64,000 bases of DNA from Pseudomonas linyingensis. GTDB taxonomy: Bacteria; Pseudomonadota; Gammaproteobacteria; Pseudomonadales; Pseudomonadaceae. The stretch spans positions 1-64,000 of the forward strand of contig NZ_FNZE01000005.1 in assembly GCF_900109175.1 (NCBI RefSeq). The letters run 5' to 3'. The notes beneath the pieces were generated by a model. That model had not been told where the DNA came from. It did no database searches and saw nothing but the letters and a program-made list of their open reading frames with translations. Every line of letters starts with the position of its first letter. Position 1 is the stretch's first letter. The position numbers and the translations under genes are program-made. Below are positions 52,562-61,682 of this stretch, in pieces.

Positions 52562-52701
52562 GAGCCGGCTCACGATCTGCTGCGCGTCGGCCATGCTGCG
52601 TTGAAATCGGTTTCGGAATGCTCATTTGCACCCAGCAAACTCCGCTTCCTCAACCGATTTCGCCTTGCCTGGCTCTAGCTCGCGAGATCGTGAACAGGCT
52701 C
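52562..52701. repeat. 140-bp palindromic intergenic element (MITE-like)
   Basis: Starts at the base after the phhC stop. Ends are imperfect 17-base inverted repeats GAGCCGGCTCACGATCT / AGATCGTGAACAGGCTC. A second inner pair (GAAATCGGTT / AACCGATTTC) surrounds a 40-base loop. There is no ORF. It has the shape of a small non-autonomous element and of repeats common in Pseudomonas intergenic DNA. Confidence 0.8.
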
Positions 52702-52751
52702 TGACTCCCGCAATGCAACAGGGCGCCTTCTGGCGCCCCGCTCTCCCCCCT

Positions 52752-54140
52752 TCAGCGCCGCGCCGCCAGCGCCAGCTTCAGCCGGTAGCCGATCCAGATC
52801 AGCAACAGCCAGCCCGGAATCGCATAGACCGACAGGTTGATCCCCGGGATCTGCAGCATCACCCCGAGAATCAGCAGCACGAAGGCCAGGCACAGGTAGT
52901 TGGCGAACGGATACCAGAACGCCGGGAAGCCCGGCTGTACCCCTTCGCGCACCTTGCTGGCGCGGAACTTGAGGTGCGAGTAGCTGATCATCGCCCAGTT
53001 GATCACCAGCGCCGACACCGCCAGCGACATCAGCAGCTCCAGTGCGCCGGTGGGCAGCAGGTAGTTGACCAGCACGCCGAACAGGGTGATCAGCGCCGAC
53101 AGGCCGATGGCCAGCACCGGCACGCCGCGCCGGTTGAGGCGCAGGAACACCCGCGGCGCATCGCCCTGCTCGGCAAGGCCGTAAAGCATGCGGCTGTTGC
53201 AGTACACGCCGCTGTTGTAGACCGATAGCGCGGCGGTCAGCACCACGAAATTGAGGACGTTCGCGGCCGCGTCGCTGCCGATCAGCGCGAAGATCTTCAC
53301 GAACGGACTGCTGCTGTAGGGATCGCCCGCGGCATTGAGGCTGGCCAGCAGCGAATCCCATGGATACAGGCAGAGCAGCACGCTCAGCGCGCCGACGTAG
53401 AAGATAAGGATCCGGTAGACCACCTGGTTGATCGCCTTGGGGATCACCTTGCGTGGCTCGGCCGCCTCGGCGGCGGTGATGCCGACCAGCTCCAGGCCGC
53501 CGAAGGAAAACATGATGAAGGCCAGCGCCATCACCAGACCGGCAATCCCGTTGGGGAAGAAGCCGCCGTGCGCCCACAGGTTGCTGACCGTGGCCTGCTC
53601 GCCACCGGCGCCGCTGACCAGCAGGTACAGGCCGAGGACGATCATGCCGACGATGGCCACCACCTTGACGATGGCGAACCAGAACTCGGCCTCGCCGAAC
53701 AGCTTCACGTGGGTCAGGTTGATCGCGTTGATCAGCACGAAGAACGCCGCCGCGGTGGCCCAGGTCGGCACCTCCGGCCACCAGAACTGGATGTACTTGC
53801 CCACCGCGGTCAGCTCGGCCATGCCCACCAGGATGTACAGCACCCAGTAGTTCCAGCCGGACAGGAAGCCCGCGTAGCTGCCCCAGTACTTGTGGGCGAA
53901 GTGGCTGAACGAGCCGGCCACCGGCTCCTCGACGATCATCTCGCCGAGCTGGCGCATGATCAGGAAGGCGATGAAGCCGGCGATGGCATAGCCGAGGATC
54001 ATCGACGGCCCGGCGGTCTTCAGCACCCCGGCCGAGCCGAGGAACAGGCCGGTACCGATGGCGCCGCCCAGGGCGATCAGCTGGATGTGGCGGTTCTTCA
54101 GACTGCGCCGGAGTTCGCCCGGGTGCAGGTGGGTATCCAT
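52752..54140 (-). CDS. Amino acid permease, AroP-like (APC superfamily)
   Basis: A 462-aa inner-membrane proton symporter with 12 helices. The N-terminal block RSLKNRHIQLIALGGAIGTGLFLGSA is the AAT family signature, with SFSHFAHKYWG and FGGLELVGITAAEAAEP further on. It probably imports aromatic or neutral amino acids, consistent with phhR/phhC, but specificity (AroP, ProY or GabP type) cannot be told by eye. It is convergent with phhC across the palindromic element. Confidence 0.88.
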   Translation of the reverse strand: MDTHLHPGELRRSLKNRHIQLIALGGAIGTGLFLGSAGVLKTAGPSMILGYAIAGFIAFLIMRQLGEMIVEEPVAGSFSHFAHKYWGSYAGFLSGWNYWVLYILVGMAELTAVGKYIQFWWPEVPTWATAAAFFVLINAINLTHVKLFGEAEFWFAIVKVVAIVGMIVLGLYLLVSGAGGEQATVSNLWAHGGFFPNGIAGLVMALAFIMFSFGGLELVGITAAEAAEPRKVIPKAINQVVYRILIFYVGALSVLLCLYPWDSLLASLNAAGDPYSSSPFVKIFALIGSDAAANVLNFVVLTAALSVYNSGVYCNSRMLYGLAEQGDAPRVFLRLNRRGVPVLAIGLSALITLFGVLVNYLLPTGALELLMSLAVSALVINWAMISYSHLKFRASKVREGVQPGFPAFWYPFANYLCLAFVLLILGVMLQIPGINLSVYAIPGWLLLIWIGYRLKLALAARR

Positions 54141-54360
54141 GGTCGGTACGGCCCTCTGGAATGGAAAAGCGACGCCGCGGCAGCCTCGTGAGCCGGCGGG
54201 TCAGGATGATTCACGTCGGGTGAACGGATTGCCTGTGCCGGCTGGCATCAAGCATGGTCGAGCACGGCCGTTTTCACACGGCCGGCGCACTGTAGCCCGG
54301 CGCGAAGGGCGCGCAGTATAGCGGCGACGTGGAGGGGACAGAAACCGGCGGGGGGCGCCA

Positions 54361-54394
54361 AAAAGAACCCCGGTCTCCTTGCGGGAGACCGGGG
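54361..54394 (-). terminator. Rho-independent terminator of the RTX gene
   Basis: On the minus strand an 11-bp stem CCCCGGTCTCC / GGAGACCGGGG with a short loop is followed by TTCTTTTTGG. It lies about 45 bases past the RTX stop. Confidence 0.88.
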
Positions 54395-54438
54395 CTCGCA
54401 GGCTTGAACCATCCCCGAGGCTAGGGGGACGGGGTGGA

Positions 54439-56907
54439 TCAGATGATATCGCTGGTAGTGAACTCGCCTGACAGGTTCACCCCTGTCAGGACGAGCAGGC
54501 TGTCACCGACATCGACCGCACCACTGTCGTTTTCGTCGATGACCAGCCAGCCGTTACCGGACCCCGCTGCGTTCCAGGCCATGTAGGCATCATTGGCGCC
54601 TGCACCGACGGCCAGTACAGCGTTGGCCGCGGAAAGGAAGGCGTCGAAGTCCGCCAGGCCCGCGCCATTGGCGATGGTGACGTTGCCTGCCACCTGGGAG
54701 GTGGCGATCACGTCATCAGCTGTAGTGAAGTCAGCGATGGTGTCGGCGGCCGCCAAGGTAATGCCGGTGTCGCCGGAGGCGAACGCGAAAGTGTCGATAC
54801 CACCTCCACCATAGAGAATGTCGACGCCTGCGCCGCCGTGAATGGTGTCGTTCCCATTTTGGCCAAAGACGGTATCGTTGCCTGAGCCGGCCAGGATGAT
54901 GTCTGCGCCATTTCTGCCATAGATGATGTCGTCCCCGGTGCCGAAGTCGAAACCACTATCGGGCAAGCTCTCAGCGGCATTGGTCCCGGTAACGATGCTG
55001 AAGGTTTCGTTGTAGGTAGCTGCGCCTTGGCTTACCTGAATGGTTACTTCATAAACACTGTCTCCAGCCAAACCCGCCGCAGCACTGGTGCGGAGTTCTC
55101 CGGTGCTGGCGTTGACCGAGAACAGTGCTGTCGCATCATCAGCGATCAGCGTATCGTCCAGTGCCCCCACTTTAGCGCTGACCAGGCTATAGCTGTACGC
55201 ACCGCCATCATCCGGGTCGGCAGCTGCGGGTACGCCGATGTCACCGATCTTCGTATCCGCTCCGGGTATCCCGTTGCCATTTGCAAATGACACTGCAGCC
55301 AGAGCAAGGTCGCGTGGCGCATCGTTGGCGCCCGTAATGTCGATGGTGATGGTCTGGCTGTCCGAAGCCGCGCCGTCGGCCGAAGCCGTCACATTGAACA
55401 CCACACTCGGATCGGAGCCCGCTTGCAGGGCCTCGATCGCGCCATCGTTGGCCACGAACTTGTAGGCACCGGTGAGGCTGTTCAGGTATATCGTGCCGTA
55501 GGCGCTGCTGGTGTTCTGCAGGTCAAACCCCGCGGTCTTTTCCGCCCCGTCCGGTGTCGCACTGCTGCCGTCCAGGGCAAAGGCGAAGCTGCTGTCGCCG
55601 TCGCGGCTGGTCACGCTCAGGGTGCCGGTCAGGTCGGCAAAGGTGTCGTCCGCGGCCGTGTCCTCATACGCGACGACCACCGCCGCCACCTCCGGCTTGT
55701 CTTCCGCACCATCAAGGGTGATCGTCAACATTTGGGTTGCGGTGGCACTGGAGCCGTCAGCCACCTTGAGGGTGAAGCTCTCGCTGGTGCTCGCTTCGAG
55801 TGCTTCGATCGCCGTATCGAGGGGGACGAACTCATAGGCGCCGCTGGCGTTCAGGTACAGCGTGCCGTGGCTACCCACCAGCTTCTGGCTGTAGCTGTTC
55901 AGGCCTACGGTGTAACTGCCGGTCTCCACGCCCACGTCATCGATCGAGTAGGTCGCCGTTTCGCCACTGTCGCGGTCTGCCGTCGACAGCGTGCCGGTCA
56001 CGTTGGTGAAGCCGTCATCCTCTGCGGTGTCGGTGTAGGTGTGCGCAGTCAGCGTGGCCGAGAGTTCCGGCGTGTCATTGAAGCCGTCCAGGGTGATGGT
56101 GATCGTCTGCGGCGCGCTGTCGGCAACGCCATCCGAGGCATGGACCACGAAGTCCACTGTCTGGGTGGTCTTCAGGGCCTCCACCGCACCGTCGTCGGCC
56201 ACGAACTTGTAGTCGCCGCTCGTCGTGTTCAGGTAGAAGGTGCCGTAGGCCGAACTCTTCTGAACATTGAAGCCTGCATCCTTTTCCGCACCGTCGGAGG
56301 TAACCGAGGAGTCGGACAGCGCAAAGGTCACCGTGGCGCCGTCGGGGTCCGCACCGCTCAGCTGACCGGTCACGTCGGCATAGGTGTCGTCGGCTGCCGT
56401 GTCGGTCACCGTGCCGCCACTCACGACCGCCAGGGTCGGAGCCTGGTTGCTGCTACTCAACAGGGTGCCGCTAGAGTCCACGAACTTGCCGTCGCCACTG
56501 AGCGAACTGGTGCTGGTGGCGCGGACGCCGATCGTCAGTAACGCCGGATCTGTTTCGAGCAAGGATGTGAGCGCAGGGGGGAGTTGCAGTGCATCCAGCG
56601 AGAGCGTTATCGACTCTCCTGCGGTGAGGTAGCTTGCCTTGGCTTCGCCCTCGGAGCCGAGTCCCGTGCTCGACACCTTGTAGTAGTCGTCCCAGGTGAT
56701 GCCGATGCCGTTCAGGTTGAGGCTGCTGTCCGATTTCGTGAGCGTGGTTGCTCCCTCAACGGTTTTGTCTCCATCCGAGAACCAGAGAGCATTGAGATCC
56801 ATTGATCCCGATATGCAGGTCACGGTGAAATTGGTGCCATCAAAGACAACCGTGAACTGCAAGCCGGACTCGACGGATCCGAAATCCCACTGATAAGAAT
56901 CGCTCAT
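54439..56907 (-). CDS. VCBS/cadherin-repeat RTX protein, type I secreted
   Basis: An 822-aa predicted extracellular protein. Residues 1-152 form an N-terminal domain without a Sec signal. Three VCBS-like repeats lie at about 155-275, 275-400 and 402-525, each with a YGTFYLN...GDYKFVADDGA-type core, and a cadherin-like domain at 529-640. Ca-binding RTX nonapeptides follow at about 655-705 (GTGDDIIYG, GSGNDTVFG, GGAGVDILYG). A C-terminal uncleaved secretion signal is expected (LTGVNLSGEFTTSDII). No TolC, ATPase or fusion protein gene is nearby, so the secretor is elsewhere. Start ATG at 56907 has GAGGGGG. Less GC-rich than neighbours. Adhesin or biofilm role is inferred. Confidence 0.85.
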   Translation of the reverse strand: MSDSYQWDFGSVESGLQFTVVFDGTNFTVTCISGSMDLNALWFSDGDKTVEGATTLTKSDSSLNLNGIGITWDDYYKVSSTGLGSEGEAKASYLTAGESITLSLDALQLPPALTSLLETDPALLTIGVRATSTSSLSGDGKFVDSSGTLLSSSNQAPTLAVVSGGTVTDTAADDTYADVTGQLSGADPDGATVTFALSDSSVTSDGAEKDAGFNVQKSSAYGTFYLNTTSGDYKFVADDGAVEALKTTQTVDFVVHASDGVADSAPQTITITLDGFNDTPELSATLTAHTYTDTAEDDGFTNVTGTLSTADRDSGETATYSIDDVGVETGSYTVGLNSYSQKLVGSHGTLYLNASGAYEFVPLDTAIEALEASTSESFTLKVADGSSATATQMLTITLDGAEDKPEVAAVVVAYEDTAADDTFADLTGTLSVTSRDGDSSFAFALDGSSATPDGAEKTAGFDLQNTSSAYGTIYLNSLTGAYKFVANDGAIEALQAGSDPSVVFNVTASADGAASDSQTITIDITGANDAPRDLALAAVSFANGNGIPGADTKIGDIGVPAAADPDDGGAYSYSLVSAKVGALDDTLIADDATALFSVNASTGELRTSAAAGLAGDSVYEVTIQVSQGAATYNETFSIVTGTNAAESLPDSGFDFGTGDDIIYGRNGADIILAGSGNDTVFGQNGNDTIHGGAGVDILYGGGGIDTFAFASGDTGITLAAADTIADFTTADDVIATSQVAGNVTIANGAGLADFDAFLSAANAVLAVGAGANDAYMAWNAAGSGNGWLVIDENDSGAVDVGDSLLVLTGVNLSGEFTTSDII

Positions 56908-56980
56908 GATCACCCCCTCAAAATTGAAATTTCAGCGCGTCGGAAAACCTTTTCCTCGCCCCCTTCCGCGAATCCCTGAA

Positions 56981-57115
56981 TCAGGAGCCAGCGGATACGG
57001 AGCACAGGCTTTTCGAGTAGCCCAGCGGAACTGCAAATTTCTTGATCAGTACAGCCAGAACGAGGAGGGCCGTCATCGCCCAAAGGCCGCTGCTGGGAAT
57101 CATGCCAACGCTCAT
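56981..57115 (-). CDS. Small membrane protein, 44 aa, upstream of the RTX gene
   Basis: MSVGMIPSSGLWAM then TALLVLAVLIKKFAVPLGY and a short polar tail. One hydrophobic segment of about 15 residues is followed by Lys-Lys. The start at 57115 has GGAGG five bases upstream, a strong signal. The IPxxGLWAM then hydrophobic then basic layout recalls IPTL-type C-terminal sorting tails, though here it is free-standing. The frame also runs upstream to 57223. It lies 73 bases before the RTX start on the same strand, so co-transcription is likely. Function unknown. Confidence 0.6.
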   Translation of the reverse strand: MSVGMIPSSGLWAMTALLVLAVLIKKFAVPLGYSKSLCSVSAGS

Positions 57116-57506
57116 TGAAACCTCCGTCCCTGTGACCGTTGCGGTCATTATTTTCGCGATATGGCTTTCGATCCCAGTGGATTCAGTGACGCTCGGGGCA
57201 CCGGCAGCGGGAGGCTTCAGCACGGCATGCCGATCTTCCGGCTACTGATCTATGCTGAATCCACCGCAGTTCTTGCGACACAAGCGGACTTGAACCTCCC
57301 CTCTGAAAAAGTAGCCCACCGCGAGAGAATCGCCGTTAATTTGGCGAATTCCTATCAATCAATCACACTTTCAACCATAACTGACGCCTACCTGGCGTTC
57401 CCGTGGATCATCTGGGTGACCCTGCCCCCTGTCGCTGCACACAGCCAGCCGAACCAACGGTCTCCGCTGCACCGGCAATGCGCCGCCACTGATGTGCCTC
57501 CCAAAA
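57116..57506. other. AT-rich intergenic region upstream of the RTX locus
   Basis: Nearly 400 bases without a supported gene, AT-rich in part (57270-57385). It probably carries the promoter of the small ORF and RTX gene. No repeats are seen. Confidence 0.45.
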
Positions 57507-57538
57507 GCAAACGCCCCGAACAAGGTCGGGGCGTTTGC
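57507..57538 (-). terminator. Rho-independent terminator of the NSS transporter gene
   Basis: Perfect 13-bp stem GCAAACGCCCCGA / TCGGGGCGTTTGC with a 6-base loop; on the minus strand it is followed by TTTTGG. It is about 60 bases past the NSS stop. Confidence 0.9.
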
Positions 57539-57596
57539 GAAGGCCGCTGCCTTCTGCTTTCACAGCGTGGCAGGGGCGGGACAGAACCGCGCGGGA

Positions 57597-59057
57597 TCAG
57601 CGCACGGCGAACTCCAGGCGCACGCGCGGGGCGAGTACCTCGCCGAGGATGGCCAGCACGCCGATGGCGCCGGCGATCCAGTACCAGCCGGCAAGCGGAT
57701 CGAAACCCAGCCAGCCGAGGGCGTTGAGGAACACCACGAGGATCAGCACCGGGCTGACGTAGCGGACCATGAACAGCCACAGGGCGTAACCGACAGTCGG
57801 CAGCTGCAGCTCGTCACGCATGATCTCGCTGCGCAGGCAGTAGCCAACCAGGATGACCATGAGGATGCCGCCCAGGGGCATCATCCAGCGCGAGGTGACG
57901 TAGTCGAGGATGTCGAAGAAGTTCATGCCGAACAGCTTCCACTCGGCGCCGACGTTGAACGACAGCATGGCCAGCATGCTGATGACGATCAGCACCGCGC
58001 CGGAGGCGATGGACGCCTTGATGCGGCTGACGCCGTGCTTCTCGTTGAGGTAGGCAACGGTCGCCTCGATCATCGAGATGGCCGAGGTCAACGCGGCGAC
58101 CGAGACCATGGCGAAGAACAGTACGCCGAACAGGGTGCCGAACGGCATCTGCTGGAAGGCCAGCGGCAGGCTCATGAAGATCAGCCCCGGACCGGCGCCC
58201 GGGCTCATGCCGTTGGCGAAGATCACCGGGAAGATCGCCAGGCCGGCGAGCAGCGCCACGCAGGTGTCGGCGATGGCGACCACGAAGGTGGTGCGGGCGA
58301 TCGACTGGCCGTCCGGCAGGTAGGAGCCGTAGGTGAGGATCGCGCCCGAGGCCAGGCTGAGGGTGAAGAAGGCATGGCCGAGGGCAGCCAGGAAGGCTTC
58401 GCCGGTGACCTTGCTGGCATCGAAGGTGAACAGGAACTCGAAGCCCTGGCTGAAGCCGCCGCTGGTCAGTGCATAGCCGACCAGGATCAGCAGCATCACC
58501 GCCAGGCCCGGCATCATCCAGCGCACCGAGCGCTCGACACCGGCCTGCACGCCCTTGCCGACGATCCACAGGGTCAGCAGGGCGACCACGATGCTCCAGC
58601 TGCCGAGCAGCCAGGGGCTGGAGTTGTGCGACTCGAACACGCCGGCCAGCGCGTCGACGCTGGTGGCGGCCAGGGAGCCGTCGACCATCTTCCACGTGTA
58701 GGCGAAGGCCCAGCCGGCCACCACCACGTAGAAGCACAGGATCAGGAAGCCGCATAGCATGGCCATGCCGCCGACGGCCTTCCAGAGCGGATTGCCGTTG
58801 TTCTCCTTGGCCACCCGGGCGATGGCGTCCAGCGGGCTGCCGCGGCCGCGCCGACCCAGGGCGATCTCGGCCATCATCACCGGGATACCGATGGCGAGGA
58901 TGCAGCCCAGGTACATCAACACGAAGGCACCACCGCCGTATTCGCCAGTGATGTAGGGGAATTTCCAGATATTGCCCAAGCCCACTGCGGAGCCGGTTGC
59001 AGCAAGGATGAAGCCCCAGCGGGACTGCCAGAGGTTCTTCGGTTTTTCACGGGTCAT
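57597..59057 (-). CDS. Sodium-dependent transporter, NSS (SNF) family
   Basis: A 486-aa inner-membrane symporter with 12 helices. The N-terminal block WGFILAATGSAVGLGNIWKFPYITGEYGGGAF is the NSS signature (sodium sites). It would import an amino acid with Na+. The specific substrate is unknown. GAAAAACC... the leader contains ACAAGAACAAACC before AGGTGA and ATG. A 45-codon ORF lies upstream on the same strand. Confidence 0.9.
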   Translation of the reverse strand: MTREKPKNLWQSRWGFILAATGSAVGLGNIWKFPYITGEYGGGAFVLMYLGCILAIGIPVMMAEIALGRRGRGSPLDAIARVAKENNGNPLWKAVGGMAMLCGFLILCFYVVVAGWAFAYTWKMVDGSLAATSVDALAGVFESHNSSPWLLGSWSIVVALLTLWIVGKGVQAGVERSVRWMMPGLAVMLLILVGYALTSGGFSQGFEFLFTFDASKVTGEAFLAALGHAFFTLSLASGAILTYGSYLPDGQSIARTTFVVAIADTCVALLAGLAIFPVIFANGMSPGAGPGLIFMSLPLAFQQMPFGTLFGVLFFAMVSVAALTSAISMIEATVAYLNEKHGVSRIKASIASGAVLIVISMLAMLSFNVGAEWKLFGMNFFDILDYVTSRWMMPLGGILMVILVGYCLRSEIMRDELQLPTVGYALWLFMVRYVSPVLILVVFLNALGWLGFDPLAGWYWIAGAIGVLAILGEVLAPRVRLEFAVR

Positions 59058-59066
59058 ACGTCACCT

Positions 59067-59079
59067 GGTTTGTTCTTGT
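59067..59079 (-). promoter_or_regulatory. Candidate Hfq/Crc A-rich motif before the NSS gene
   Basis: The minus strand reads ACAAGAACAAACC, just upstream of the AGGTG ribosome site. Inferred. Confidence 0.5.
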
Positions 59080-59303
59080 CTGTGACGGAAAATCACCCAC
59101 CGGGCTTGTGGCGCGGCGGAATCTGCAAGGCGGTTTACCTTAGGTTCATGGCGCGTCGGGCTGCACCTCCGCTCGGCTGGCACGAGGCCTCGGCAGATCG
59201 GCAGCGCCCGACGAACGCCACGCTGCGTGGGTACGCAAGGGGGTCACAGGCGAAGCGGCGGGCATTGTACACCGACCATCACGGTCGGAATTGGCGGCCA
59301 GAC

Positions 59304-59441
59304 TCATGCGCCGAACACCCGGTCGGCCAGGTATCGCAGCGAGTGGCCGCTGCGTTCGGCGGGCGCTGCGCTGTACTCGACGAAAGCGAAGTCGTCGGTG
59401 TCGATGGGATTGTGCTGCTCGATCTTGCTCAGGGCGTTCAT
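59304..59441 (-). CDS. Small protein, 45 aa, upstream of the NSS transporter
   Basis: Starts MNALSKIEQHNPIDTDDFAF, continues VEYSAAPAERSGHSLRY and ends LADRVFGA. It is soluble and acidic in the first half, with no membrane helix. AAGGTGGAGG lies just before the ATG (59441), with CACAACAACAAGG further upstream (59452-59464), the same leader type as known genes here. This initiation context argues for real translation. It is 246 bases ahead of the NSS start. It is not a MetS-type small subunit, which would be hydrophobic. Function unknown. Confidence 0.6.
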   Translation of the reverse strand: MNALSKIEQHNPIDTDDFAFVEYSAAPAERSGHSLRYLADRVFGA

Positions 59442-59729
59442 GGCGCCTCCACCTTGTTGTTGTGCGCAAGCCGCTGGCGCGGCCTGGATGGCTGCATATC
59501 ACCCTGTGTCGCCATGCTGAACAAGCCGCCCGCGCCACCATGGCGGCCCCAGCAGATACGTTGAAGTGGCACGTTTTCATTACAGCCACCCTGAGCGCGC
59601 GGAACTCCGCGTTCACACCCTGCAGTGCGTAACGAATTTGTTACAACCGAATGCGCAACCGAGCCGACCGGTCATGCCTGTGGCTTCTGCGGTAAACTGC
59701 CCGCCCCCTCGCCTGAGACCTCCACACCC

Positions 59730-61055
59730 ATGCTCGAGCGCCAGCGCCTGCGCCAGATTCTCGTCCTCGGCCTGCCGATCATCGGCGGCATGCTCAGCCA
59801 GAGCCTGATCAATCTGGTGGACGCGGCCATGGTCGGGCATCTGGGCGAGACCGCCCTGGCCGGCGTGGGCATCGGCAGCTATGCGAACTTCATGGCCATC
59901 GCCCTGGTCATGGGCCTCGGCTCCGGGGTGCAGGCGTTGGTGGCGCGCCGGCGTGGCGAGGGGCGCCTGGATCAGGTGGCCACGCCGCTCAACGCCGGCC
60001 TGCTGCTGGCCCTGCTGGTCGGCCTGCCGCTGGGGCTGCTCTGCTGGCTGGCGGCGCCCTGGATCATCGGCCTGCTGGCCTCGGACCCCGAGGTCGCCGC
60101 CATTGGCGAGGATTACTTCCAGTGGCGGGTGCTGGCAGTCTGCGCGGTGGGGCTGAACTTCTCCTTCCGCGGCTTCTGGAACGGCAGCCACCGCTCCGGC
60201 ATGTACCTGCGCATCCTGCTCGGCATGCACCTGCTCAATGCCGCGCTGAGCTACTGCCTGATCCACGGCCTGCTGGGCCTGCCGGCGATGGGCGCGGAAG
60301 GCTCGGGACTGGGCACCTGCATCGCCCTCTATCTCGGCTCGCTGGTCTATACGGTGCAGACCTGGCGGGTGGCGCGCCAGGGCGGTTTCCTGCGCCGCCG
60401 GCCGAAGGCCATCGAGTTCCGGGTGCTGCTGCGCCTGGCGCTGCCCAACTCGCTGCACCAGTTCCTGTTCGCCACCGGCATTACCCTGCTGTTCTGGATC
60501 ATCGCCCAGATCGGTACCGCCGAACTGGCGGTGGCCCATGTGCTGATCAACCTGACCCTGCTGCTGATCCTGCCGGCCATCGGCCTGGGCATGGCGGCGA
60601 CCACCCTGGTCAGCCACAGCCTCGGCGAGGGTGATGTCGACGCCGCCCACCGCTGGGGCTGGGAGGTGGTACGCATCGCCGCCCTCGGGCTGGCCCTGCT
60701 GGGCGTGCCGTTCTGGCTGTTTCCTGCCGAGATCCTCGGCCTGTTCGTCAACGATCCGGCGTTGATCGAGCTGGGTACCCTGCCGCTGCGCCTGACCGGG
60801 CTGGGCATGGTGCTGGATGCCGGCACCCTGGTGCTGACCCAGGCGCTGCTCGGCGCCGGCGCCAGCCGCACGGTGATGGCAATCAGCCTGGGCAACCAGT
60901 GGCTGGTGCTGCTGCCGCTGACCTACCTGATCGGCCCGGTGCTGGGCTACGGTTTGCTGGCGATCTGGAGCCTGTACATTCTGCAACGCGGGATCATTTC
61001 GGCGATCTTCGCCCTGATGTGGCAACGCCGCGGCTGGGCGCGGATCGAGCTTTAG
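59730..61055 (+). CDS. MATE family efflux transporter (NorM/DinF type)
   Basis: A 441-aa membrane protein with 12 helices in two MATE halves. VLGLPIIGGMLSQSLINLVDAAMVGHLGETALAGVGI opens the first and ALPNSLHQFLFATGITLLFWIIAQIGTAELAVAHVLINL opens the second. It exports drugs or metabolites in exchange for Na+ or H+. Start ATG at 59730 is placed at the usual N-terminus (MLERQRLRQILVLG); its ribosome site is weak. It is divergent from the NSS locus. Confidence 0.9.
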   Translation: MLERQRLRQILVLGLPIIGGMLSQSLINLVDAAMVGHLGETALAGVGIGSYANFMAIALVMGLGSGVQALVARRRGEGRLDQVATPLNAGLLLALLVGLPLGLLCWLAAPWIIGLLASDPEVAAIGEDYFQWRVLAVCAVGLNFSFRGFWNGSHRSGMYLRILLGMHLLNAALSYCLIHGLLGLPAMGAEGSGLGTCIALYLGSLVYTVQTWRVARQGGFLRRRPKAIEFRVLLRLALPNSLHQFLFATGITLLFWIIAQIGTAELAVAHVLINLTLLLILPAIGLGMAATTLVSHSLGEGDVDAAHRWGWEVVRIAALGLALLGVPFWLFPAEILGLFVNDPALIELGTLPLRLTGLGMVLDAGTLVLTQALLGAGASRTVMAISLGNQWLVLLPLTYLIGPVLGYGLLAIWSLYILQRGIISAIFALMWQRRGWARIEL

Positions 61056-61155
61056 TCACCCGCCGCTTGCGCAGTCGCCGCCGGCAGACAAAGCTTGTAG
61101 AAAACCAAGCTTGTGACAGACTAGGCTTGTGGCAATCACCGCTGCGGAGTTCGCC

Positions 61156-61401
61156 ATGAACGACAGCAAACAACCCGCCGACCAGCAGGACGCTGACGCC
61201 CGGCCACTGACCCTCAAGCAGATGCTGCACAGCGTGCTGGCCGCCGCCCTCGGCGTGCAGAGCAGCAAGAACCGCACCCGCGACTTTACCCACGGCAAGC
61301 CCAGCCACTTCATCATCTTGGGCCTGCTGTTCACCGGTCTGTTCGTGCTGCTGCTGTTCGCCTTGGTCAAGCTGGTGCTGCACCTCAGCGGTGCCAGCTG
61401 A
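61156..61401 (+). CDS. DUF2970 family small membrane protein
   Basis: An 81-aa protein: acidic N-terminus, LTLKQMLHSVLAAALGVQSSKNRTRDF and one C-terminal helix (FIILGLLFTGLFVLLLFALVKLVL). This layout is the DUF2970 family, whose function is unknown. It is 100 bases after the MATE gene. Confidence 0.8.
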   Translation: MNDSKQPADQQDADARPLTLKQMLHSVLAAALGVQSSKNRTRDFTHGKPSHFIILGLLFTGLFVLLLFALVKLVLHLSGAS

Positions 61402-61410
61402 CAATGGTTG

Positions 61411-61539
61411 CTACTGCTGACTGACCCACACCAGCGCCGTGACCACCGCGATCAGGATCAGGGCCAGAGCGGCCCGCGCATCCACCGTGCTGTCTGCCGT
61501 GTTGTCCGCCGTTTGCGGCTTGTGGTACTGGTTCACCAT
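61411..61539 (-). CDS. Small membrane protein, 42 aa
   Basis: MVNQYHKPQTADNTADSTVD, then a single hydrophobic helix ALALILIAVVTALVWV and SQQ. A GAGGGGG ribosome site precedes the ATG (61539). It is too short for usual gene finders. It is convergent with the DUF2970 gene (10-base gap). Function unknown. Confidence 0.7.
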   Translation of the reverse strand: MVNQYHKPQTADNTADSTVDARAALALILIAVVTALVWVSQQ

Positions 61540-61682
61540 GACGTCCCCCTCGACTTGCCTATCCAGCAGTCAAGCCGCTAATCCGGACAAACTCAAGGCG
61601 CCCTCTCGCCCTGCGTGGCCAGCGGGATAACATGCTAGGATTTGCCAAACACATCACAAAACAATACCGGCGGCATCGCAAC

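Noticed and set aside
59141-59300. Possible tRNA or structured RNA upstream of NSS
   Set aside because: No cloverleaf with anticodon arm and no CCA-adjacent acceptor pairing could be drawn.
59304-59441. MetS-like small subunit of the NSS transporter
   Set aside because: Those subunits are single-helix membrane peptides encoded after the transporter; this product is soluble and upstream.
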